NCBI GenBank assembly: GCA_009760855.2
Contig: WPIO01000159.1
Coordinates: 595,001-659,000, forward strand
DNA length: 64,000 nucleotides
DNA from: Cristatella mucedo
Taxonomy: Eukaryota; Bryozoa; Phylactolaemata; Cristatellidae
Direction: 5' to 3'
How positions within the stretch are numbered: position 1 is the stretch's first letter; each line of letters opens with the position of its first letter. The position numbers and the translations under genes are program-made. Below are positions 55,983 through 64,000 of this stretch, piece by piece. A model generated the notes under the pieces. It saw only the letters and a program-made list of their open reading frames with translations, was not told the origin of the DNA and made no database searches.

Positions 55983-55988
55983 ATTAAA
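55983..55988 (+). terminator. Polyadenylation signal of collagen gene 3
   Basis: ATTAAA about 40 bp after the stop, the same variant as gene 1. Confidence 0.55.
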
Positions 55989-55999
55989 CAGCTTCCCTT

Positions 56000-56660
56000 A
56001 GCATTCAGAAAAAATGGCGTTGGCTCTCCTTCGAAAGGACTGCTTTGAAATATACGCTAGGCGCGAGCATTCGCAGGCACGCATTTGACCGGACTTCGTA
56101 AATAAGACTAACTCTTCCGGTTGATGCTCCCGCAGCCGAATCGAAACTGCGATTGCAGCGCGATTGAGATTGTGGCGCAAAAGCACCGATAGGAGGCGTC
56201 TTCGCTCTCGGCCCAAGTGGGCGAAGCCGATATTCTTCTGTGTGCTCCTTTTGCTTTGCAAAGCCCGACGTTGCCGCGTGACCGTCACAAAACAGCGGGA
56301 TGCCAATGCCTTCGCAATGACGATAAAAGACGCTGGCAAGATAAGTGGAAGTACTCGAGCGAACGTAGCTTGGTGACTGATGGGCGCACGAATTCGACTG
56401 GTAACTGCAAATAACCTCGCCGATGGCTAAAAATAACGCTAATTGTGGAACTGTAGCCGTAGTGTGCATGTAGGAGTACCACTGCTTAAAAGTAGAACTC
56501 GGCTAAAAACAAAGCCAACCTTACAAGTATTTACTGTGATGGTAGATTTCGAGTGCACTTTGGCGTCTTGGGCGGGCTCTCGCACCATTAACGACTGATA
56601 GCATCAGGATGACTCTTCTGCTACTACTCATCAAACTTTGCAAAATTAAAGCTTGCAAAT
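56000..56660. other. No recognised feature
   Basis: The minus frames at 55998-56469 overlap each other in different frames and show no domain. No repeat is recognised. Confidence 0.35.
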
Positions 56661-56667
56661 TGGGGAA

Positions 56668-56840
56668 GCCGTGATGGCACACTAGGTAAGGTGATTGCTT
56701 ATCACGGCCTCGATGCTGAAGGCACGGGTTCGAAGTCTTCCGTGGGCGATCCTTTGTTGCTGCAGCAAGAAGCGGTGGTGATAGCCGCCGCAAATGCTCT
56801 TCCGTCAATATACAAAAGCGGCTGTTAAATGAGCTTGTAT
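56668..56840 (+). mobile_element. SINE-A copy
   Basis: GCCGTGATGGCACACTAGGT, TATCACGGCCTCGATG, a B box with one insertion (GGTTCGAAGTC), then the body GAAGCGGTGGTGATAGCC and the end GGCTGTTAAATGAGCTTGTA. About 173 bp. Confidence 0.85.
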
Positions 56841-56844
56841 CTTG

Positions 56845-57970
56845 CTTATTTCCAAATACGCTAAAATTATTAAATGCCGTCAGCCATGGAGCTGGGCCGT
56901 GAAACGGAGCTTCCTCTCGAGCAGAGAATAAGCTACCAAAATAGTGATCCTATTATTATTATTGCGATTAATTGTGTGAGTGAAGTAAACAATCAGTGCG
57001 AGCAGCTTCAATTTTTCGGCGTCGGGGCACGAGCGAGTAGACAGTTCTTATTCTTCAAGGGCAGCAGCCGGTGTCTTGCTGCAGGCCTCTGCGAACCATC
57101 TACTCCTAAGTACTTAGCATTTGCGAGAACACGCGACTGAGCGCGCGCGTGCGCCGGTGCGGTCCCCTCGGCGATCTAGTGATTGCTGGCCCGGCCCCGC
57201 CACACCCCTGCTGCGACGTGGCCAGCAATAGGCTGATGAACAGGTTCGAGCCGCTGGTGCCGTTCCAGCGAAACCGGTGCTCCGACGCCGCGGACCTTCT
57301 CATCCGGACCCTAGCACACTGCAATCGTCGTCGGCTACGAAACGGACTGTCCGGAGAGCTTCGATAAGCTTCGCTTTATCAATACATGCCTGCGTCCAGA
57401 ATCGGTACGCTTCGAGAGGTTTCGCGAGCTAAGGCGTGCTAGCTTTACGAGATTCGCGACGGTGCGGAAGCGAGCTGCTCGCTTCACTTCCGCTTTTGCA
57501 GGAAGTGTACGAGCCGCGTCAGTACAAATTCTCAAAGGTATAAGGCGTGACTGGGCGCAGTCGGAAGTTACTGCTTCGGTAGCCACAGAAATTTTACGTA
57601 ACGCGACTGGATGTAGTCTATGTTATGGTCAAACCCTTTCGGTAAGTCACATTCTTGGGCCAAACCTTTCAGGAAATTTGAAGGGACAGCTTTTCATTTT
57701 CTCCCATATAATCACAGGAACGTTATATGAATCGATATTGTTATAGTATGGAACTTTTGATAATAACAGTAGCTCGTTTGTATTGCGCCCTAATAGCATG
57801 CTATCAGTCTTGGGGCTTTACAACTCCCTTGAAGAGAATTAGTACTGCATCAAGCATGCAAAATCAAAACGTATCGTTCTTAAACTGGCACAATAAAGCG
57901 AGCAAGCATTCACTCACGGCCGCCGCTTATTAAGACCTGTGGCTACTAACATTTATTAAATCACGCAGAA
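56845..57970. other. GC-rich island of unknown nature (57140-57560)
   Basis: The stretch 57140-57560 is clearly richer in GC and CpG than its flanks. It holds open frames (plus 57149-57367 with an internal ATG at 57236 starting MNRFEPLVPFQRN, and a frame open from 57315 to 57746). A possible acceptor-donor pair (CGCTTTTGCAG at about 57501 and AAAGGTATAAGG at about 57535) would give a micro-exon. I recognise no domain; it might be an exon or promoter island of an unidentified gene. Confidence 0.2.
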
Positions 57971-57984
57971 GTTCAAATGTAAAG

Positions 57985-58165
57985 TACATTGGAATGTAAA
58001 ATAAAAGTTAATTGTGGCGAATTGAAAGCTGACTTGATCAAATGCGTCTTTAGTAAAGACTTGTGAGATGCAAAGTCATGGCAAATGCAGTCAACTCCAC
58101 TGCTAAGAATACGGTCGGGCCATACCCAAAGCATGTTCAGACCCTTAAAGCAATAGCTATCCACC
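57985..58165 (-). mobile_element. LINE RT C-terminal scrap
   Basis: The minus frame includes CHDFASHKSLLKTHLIKSAF, resembling the last conserved stretch of L2/CR1-type ORF2 (compare SFKxLLKTHLF). No tail attached. Confidence 0.5.
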
Positions 58166-58559
58166 TCATCCTAAACTAAGTGTTATAGCTACCGCTCATT
58201 ATCAATGTAGTATTTCCCATGCTTTTCTCGCAAATCTCCACAAATTGCACTAACCTTGGACACTCACCACTGTATTAAAAGCGAATCTGCTGAATTGCTT
58301 TCACTTGAAGATGCAGAAAGGGATTTTCTTTCTGAACCGGACTAACCTCATAAATTACAGAAACTTGTAAATTCAGGAATTAAAGGCCCTCTAAGACCAA
58401 ATGCACTAGCCGCAAATTTTACCGACAGCTGGTACTAGGCTGCAGGAGTTATGATCACGCTTTCTTTACAGATTATATAAAGTGCCTAGAAATAGATTAT
58501 TTTCTATTTGGGAGCTATACAAATTTATTGCTAATATTGTTATTCTTACCCACATTCCA

Positions 58560-59445
58560 AGTTCAAGGATAATTGTCTGCAAGGGTAATTTCCTGTGCAC
58601 GAAATCTAGGTGCCCTGATCCACAGTCCGTTCACTTTCAGCTGCATAACTTTCGTAAAATCCAGGTTGCTTAGACAGGGATGCTACATAAAAGTTGATCC
58701 GTGCATTCGTGACCTCACGACTCGATTTCTACAACTCACTGTTTGTTGTTCTTGTGCAGTCATATGCTTACAGCAGGTGCAAAACTCTGCTGCTAGGCTT
58801 TTCTTTCGTACCCGTCACAGCTGCCACGTCACACCACTTCATTTCCCTTTGCAGCAAACGTAAAGTGACTAGAGAGAGAGATTGAGTTCGCTGAGGGCGC
58901 TTTATCAAGTGAATTATTATTATTATCATTATCCTGTCAATTACTTTTAGGTCTCTTTATTCTCTGGCTCCAGCCTTGCAATCAGAAATACTCCTCTACC
59001 AGTCCAAGCATCGTACCACCCGCTGTTCTGACTCAAATCGTTCAACTAAACCCCATGCGACTCTCAAAATATTTGGACACCATGAATTTAGCTCATATGC
59101 TCCCAAAGCATGGGATTCACTCCTGACTGACGTCACGACATCCCCTGACACGACGCATTAAAGAAAGCTTAAGTAGAACGTCTATTTATTACAGCATTTA
59201 GCGGGTCCTAGTGATTAACTCTTTTTGTACTTATGCTTACTTAAACTTACCCTGCTGCTACTAATCATATCAAAGGGACACTCTGTGCATGTCACGTCTT
59301 GCAATGTCACGCTTGATAACATTCAGAATGTTACCACTCGTCATTTAGTCATGCTTTCTTTACAGCATCTGCAAAGTGCCTATAAATATATATACATCTC
59401 TGAGAGTGCTTCCAAAGTGCACCAGTAATATTATTTTATTATTGT
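58560..59445 (+). mobile_element. LINE family 1 copy, interrupted by a tail-only insert
   Basis: Decayed RT connection and C-terminal domain: QVQNSAARLFFRTRHSCHVT at about 58770-58830, then after an 85-bp interruption FRSLYSLAPALQSEILLYQ and the SSYAPKAWDSLL box, then the 3' UTR, a degenerate hairpin and an ATATTATTTTATTATTG tail at about 59440. Frameshifted throughout. Confidence 0.8.
58848..58931 (+). mobile_element. Tail-only insertion of family-1 LINE inside another copy
   Basis: CCTTTGCAGCAAACGTAAAG then GACTAGAGAGAGAGATTGAG, GAGGGCGCTTTATC and an ATTATTATTATTATCATTAT tail. It replaces about 60 bp of the host LINE (the stretch encoding ADLHWLPVKQRIDFKVLSL in copy B). Its start point and the variant AAACGTAAAGTGACTAGA match the tail at 23205. 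Confidence 0.75.
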
Positions 59446-59449
59446 TAAA

Positions 59450-60075
59450 TGTCGAGAAATATTAAGTGAATTGATTGAACAATTAGAAGCTTTTTGTTTT
59501 TAAGAATAACATTTTATAAATGACATTGGAAGTTTTTACTGTTACCGTATATGTGAAAAAGGATTATTTAAACTTAATAGGAAGCAATATATCTTGAGAT
59601 AAAGTTTACTGGTCTCTGTATTAGTTACGACTTGTGTTCCAACATCGGCCTCAAACTGCAAACCTATATAGATATACCAAGTTTCGACTGCTCTAGAAAC
59701 GAGGTGCTAATGGTGCAGAGATCTGTAGAAATCTTATTTGTAGAGAAGCTTCTTGTAGTTGACTTTTGGGTTAGACATAGTTTATATAATCACATGCATT
59801 TTTTTCTTTCTTGTGTGAATCTATCAAACTTCCGATCGAATGTTTAGCACTTACGTCTTTTGTAAGGTACCCTAAGTATATATACAGTGTAGTGTGACTA
59901 TACTATATTGATAGACTATCTTGCAAAATATATTTTTGACACTCCCACTTGAACCACAGAAAATTTTGCTATTTCGAATGGCAAAATAACAAACTAACCA
60001 CAAAAGCACCAACCTATGGTTATCCAGCAATCAGATTGCCTAACCCTCAAAATCGACCTGCCCACCGTCTCTGGT
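59450..60075. other. No recognised feature
   Basis: AT-rich, no supported gene or repeat. Confidence 0.4.
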
Positions 60076-60079
60076 ATAG

Positions 60080-60640
60080 CGTCTGCAAAAATCTGTTATG
60101 TTTCTCAAGCAGTTATCTAACCTACTAAAACTTAGTATGCTTAAACAGAGATACCGAAGATTAGCTGATCTGTGCATTTATTATATCCCATTCAGACTTT
60201 CCAGACTCACGACTCCTTGGTCTTCATGCCTGCACCATAAGACACTTTCAGTTGGTGCAAAACTCTTCAGCTCGCTCAGACTGTCTCTCATGATCATTTA
60301 GCCTTCCGCATTGCACCATTTCATTTCCACCAGCACTGAATTCCAATCAAATCGTGCGTCAATTTTCAAGTTGCCCTAATTCACTTTTTGGTTTATTCTC
60401 CTGCTTCTGCTTACCTATCTGAGATCCTTCCTAATCAGGAATCACTATGCACCATCACTCATGTCATGAAGGTCCTTTAACTGCGCTTCTAAATAAACTA
60501 AATTTTTTGGAGACACTGTTCAATTCTTAGCCGTAACAAATCCATAACTCACTCCGGTCTCACTTTGCGACGTCCCGTGACTCTAGTAAAATTAAAAATA
60601 AAGTAAAGCTCTTCTGACACTAGCAAAATTGACTCATGCC
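60080..60640 (+). mobile_element. LINE relic, strongly decayed
   Basis: Colinear with the C-terminal half of copy B in broken frames: 'cttcatgcctgcaccataagacactttcag' and 'ttggtgcaaaactcttcagctcgc' (the QLVQNSAAR box), 'cttacctatctgagatcc' (AYLSEI box), and 'aaattttttggagacactg' (FGDxAF box). No tail was found. Confidence 0.55.
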
Positions 60641-60644
60641 TGCG

Positions 60645-62790
60645 AATTTTCAGGCATATGCTCACTCATGCTGGTGCTGGCCTTGACATAACTAAGCAAT
60701 CGTTAACAATTTTCCACTCCGTAATTTTTAAATTATATAGAAAGATTATTATTTTACTTAGGGCTATCTTAACAATTGAGTTCGAATCATTAGTTTGCCC
60801 ATGCTTGGTTCTGGCGAAGCATAGTGGCTGCAATTAAGTATACTTTCTGCATTTTGCATTGGCTCGGTTCTGATCATAAGCTTTGTAACTCTCAGATTTA
60901 ACTGGTACACAAATCTAATTCTCTGGAAACCAATCACGAGCACGTACGTTTGCATAGAGCTTCGCGTCATCATTTTATTCCGCACGCTATTGTCTATAAA
61001 GTGCTAAACGAGTAAATTTACTCCGTTAATTCCACGAGCTTGACTAATACCGCAGGATTTTGGTGGGAAATCAGACGGACACACACCAGGAGTCTCTAAA
61101 AGATATTTCCTGCATTGTGCAAATCGGTAACACGTGATTTGCTACAGTAAACTCTCCAATCCCGGATTTTCAAATCGGCAAAGTAGGCACCGTCCAATGG
61201 ACCCCACACTTTTTAGAGGCCCTCGATAATTATAATTTGACCTGGAAAGAAGTATTGCAATCATCCTTTCCTACATTCTCTCCGAAACAAGAATGACTAA
61301 AGATTATTGATTAATTAACCAATTTGAAAGTCAAATAAAAAAAAATTACTTTTAAATATTCAGTAAGGAAAACACTAATAACTTTAATTAGGCCAATAAT
61401 AGTGCAAGCGCACCAACTATCGATAGCAAACTCACATAAAAGCTTTTGTCTTCAGGACAGCAGTCAATTTGTCAAAATAATTGTTCAAACTACTTATATA
61501 TAATATACGTCAGAGATGTTTATCTCTATGTTACGTTCAATAAATTTGCACCGTATTTAATTCATTGCTACTCAGCTACTGAAATTAAAATTAAGACTGC
61601 TAAGTGTTTCTACGGATATTATAATTGGAAATTGTTGGCTTTGCTTACTAAATCTTACTCTTGGCAAAGTTTAAGGCTTTCAGTAGGCTGTGATATGCCT
61701 AGGGGCATTAAGAATTTAATGCGGCAGCAGTGATTTCGTTGGGCAACCTGTTAGTAGTTAGCGAATACCTTAGCCTGAACCCATCGGTTGAACAGCACTT
61801 AACCTGCTTCGCCGACTACAGGATTCCTTCCGACAACAGTCAATTGCTACACTCTAGCTCTACAACCATTCAAAGTGTAATGCAAGCATCATCGCTTGGT
61901 GATGTGAACGCCAAGATGAAACACCTCAACATGTTAGTTTTCCACTTAGCCAAGGGACAGCTACATTCACTGCAGTCACGGTTGAGCTTGTATTCCATAG
62001 GTTTGTACCATTGAACGCTCCAGTACACGAACTCTATCTACCAAGCAAGATCCACAACCAAACATTGAAGTGAGCACGGTTCTCAGAGACTATTGCAGTG
62101 TGCCGCTTGTATGGTCCGATTTTCTTTACCAGACGTTCAGTGGATGAGCGCTCGTTGGAGTAGCCACGTGAGAGCTTTGGCTGAGGCAACGCTACGGCTT
62201 TTATATTAGCCAGATCAGACTGGTGCAGAATAATTGATATGGTATCAGTAGCTCATTGACTAAGAGTGTAGCCCGTTATTTTCGGTTCACTGTTGAGCTA
62301 TATTAAGGCTCACCAATTAAACAGCACGTCTTCAGCCTAACGTGGCTAGTTTTGGCAGCAATTCAGTGAAGCTTGCGTACGTTAGAATTCAATTATCCGC
62401 TCTTACACTTACTTGGATGTTCTAGAAACTTCTTGCATTCATGCGATTTATGCCTTCACCATAGCTGCCTTAGCCTGAATGTCATTAATTGGCTTTGGAT
62501 GAGCAGGCGAGGCTTCTTGTCAAGTGGCCCCCAAATGACAGCAACTCCAGCTATGACTGCGTGAATCGTCGCCAAGTGGTGGTGGCCTAGAAGGAGAGAC
62601 GCTATAAATAGGCAGTCTTGCGTTCCATCAGTTTGAGCCCAATGCGTGCATATGGATGAAGCCTCTCTATGGTGCTGATTGATCAATCCTGCCAGGCAGG
62701 CGCAGCTGTCCTTAGTTTAAGTAGGAGGAGCAGAGCAGTTAAACAACTCTGAAAACTGTTTCCCGTGTCCAAACCGTATATCAGAATTAA
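60645..62790. other. No supported gene
   Basis: AT-rich. At about 61146 CAGTAAACTCTCCAATCCCGG resembles a pogo/Tigger-type terminal repeat, but no partner end was found. Short frames (61446-61733, 61730-62014) lack domains. Confidence 0.35.
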
Positions 62791-62796
62791 AAGTAA

Positions 62797-63005
62797 TTGT
62801 ATTAATACATTTGTATAGCACCCTTAGGGAGCTCCATCGCTTTCTAGAGACTTTAACCGTGGTGTAAATGAGCATCATCGAATGGTGAACTGTAACATGC
62901 TTGATTTCAAAAAGCATAACATGGTTAGAGGTGACATGCTCAGCTTCAACGTTTGCATAAACACAAAAAGGACGAATCGTTAGAACTAAATTAATGCTGT
63001 GATAG
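62797..63005 (-). mobile_element. LINE family 1 copy L, 3' end only
   Basis: Plus text: TAGCACCCTTAGGGAGCTCC and CTTTCTAGAGACTTTAACC (degenerate hairpin), CATAACATGGTTAGAGGTGA and AAAAAGGACGAATCGTTAGA (3' UTR). No coding part; ends about 63005. Confidence 0.7.
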
Positions 63006-63219
63006 GCAGATAGGGAGGGGATCTATATAAATCCGGCTGGGGAGCTATGTAAATATAAAAGCAAAGGAAGCTAGATTTGATCAGACGTATAATTAGGCAG
63101 CCTGAGTTACCGAGCTTTGCAGCGTTGCCTGCATGCTGGGGTTGTATTTTTGTGGTGTGGGTAGCTTTGTTCTGCTTGCTTCTGACAAGAAGACACTTTA
63201 TTTAGATAATGTGAAACAT

Positions 63220-63990
63220 ATCTGTTCTGTAGAGCTTGAGCCGGAGTGATTATCAAGCGGAATTATATCTAGAACGACATGTCTGGCAACTTGTCAGGTT
63301 CAAAAACAGAATAGCGTCCAGAAATGAGAAGGCAGTTTTTGTAAACCGGGATAACCACAGCTTGAACCTGGTAGACGTTTATGCTGCATGGCAAGATTCC
63401 GTCGTCATTACTTTGTATAGAACAGTAGAGAGCCTACTTATTCTTTCAAGATGAACTCGGAGGTGGGAAGAACTGACGAAAGCTTAGCCATCACTGCTAA
63501 ACTTGACTCTGCAACAACGTGGAGTGCAAGAGTGGAGGCTGTGAAAGCTATCAACGAAGGACAGAACAGCATTGTAGATCTTTCCATGAGACTTTCTGAA
63601 GACGCAAGTGGAACACTTGTAACAGGAAATATAGTTGGCACTCTCATACTTCGTATTTTGAACTTTTTGGCTCTGTCGCCAATTTTTTGTACAACATCTT
63701 AAGGAAGATTGACCGAGTTCATACAATATTGCATGATATAAAGATGCGCATCAAAGACGCCTTTTGTGACCTCCGCTCTCTCAACATTGAGCTGTCCAGA
63801 CTTTGGGAAGACATGTGCCAAGAATCACAACTGTATGCCGAAAGGAGATATGAATTGTGGAGTTGCAGTTGAATGGAGAATCTGCCAAAGGACACAGATG
63901 CCTGGAGAACGTTCTTAAGATTTTGGTCTCACTGCAGAAGAAGGGATTTCAAGAACAATAAAGGATGCCATAGACTATCTCCAATAAGAT
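63220..63990 (+). pseudogene. hAT transposase remnant (ZMYM1-like), frameshifted
   Basis: Pieces in several frames line up in the order expected for ZMYM1-type (DUF4371) hAT proteins. First NDMSGNLSGSK (about 63274-63306, compare the family's GAANMSGxxxGVQ). Then RNEKAVFVNRDNHSLNLVDV (the usual His-Cys-x-x-His part reads NRDNH), AAWQDSVVITLYRTVESL, TTWSARVEAVKAINEGQNSI, ILRILNFLALSPIF, and from 63687 ILRKIDRVHTILHDIKMRI ending in an AERRYELW box. At least three frame changes are needed, so it is dead. The window ends before the C-terminal dimerisation domain, which may lie beyond. It could be a domesticated-gene relic, but the frameshifts favour a decayed transposon. Confidence 0.7.
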
Positions 63991-64000
63991 ATTACTACTA

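Overview
This window is nuclear DNA from an invertebrate animal. It has spliceosomal introns, a polyadenylated-type gene layout, dense decayed retrotransposons and long (GA/CT)n microsatellites. No bacterial-style operon, rRNA, functional tRNA or CRISPR array was seen. The species cannot be fixed from sequence alone. The host genes resemble in layout the cuticle collagens of nematodes and nematomorphs, so an ecdysozoan worm is a reasonable but unproven guess.

Host genes. Three paralogous membrane-anchored collagen genes were reconstructed by joining exons at GT/AG sites: gene 1 (minus strand, 29496 to 25806, 427 aa), gene 2 (minus, 50766 to 48943, 443 aa) and gene 3 (plus, 54077 to 55943, 450 aa). 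All have three coding exons, and both introns are always in phase 1 and split a glycine codon. Exon 1 encodes a short N-tail, one membrane helix and a conserved heptad segment. Exon 2 encodes a dibasic Ser-Lys-Arg site and the first Gly-X-Y block. Exon 3 (812, 812 and 803 nt) encodes 86-87 Gly-X-Y triplets. One two-residue interruption lies at triplet 9 in all three genes, and a second interruption lies at triplet 57 in genes 2 and 3. Genes 2 and 3 are divergent neighbours and share a 16-bp promoter motif. Each gene has an AATAAA or ATTAAA signal 20-40 bp after its stop codon.

Mobile DNA fills most of the rest. An L2/CR1-like non-LTR retrotransposon (family 1, with a hairpin-like 3' end and a TAA-repeat tail) is present as many 5'-truncated copies at about 2.9-4.4, 15.0-18.7, 30.0-31.3, 33.6-34.8, 39.8-40.8, 43-45.4, 58.5-59.4 and 62.8-63.0 kb. 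A related older family (family 2) is seen at about 1.5-2.4, 13.7-14.1, 19.4-20.1, 31.7-32.3, 33.2-33.6, 38.9-39.2 and 43.2-43.7 kb. An endonuclease-plus-linker fragment lies at 10.45-11.45 kb. There are two SINE families. SINE-A is tRNA-derived, with six copies. SINE-B has a tRNA-like head and the LINE 3' tail, with three copies. DNA transposon remains include a 556-bp hAT-type element with terminal inverted repeats and a probable 8-bp target duplication, a 164-bp pogo-like MITE flanked by TA, and a frameshifted ZMYM1-like hAT transposase at the right edge. An unclassified interspersed repeat occurs three times (32.4, 36.0 and 41.4 kb).

Layout: 0-24 kb is transposon-rich with no supported host gene; 25.8-29.6 kb is collagen gene 1, whose introns are swollen by microsatellites; 30-47 kb is again transposon-rich; 48.9-56.0 kb holds collagen genes 2 and 3; 56-64 kb has further relics and the hAT transposase.
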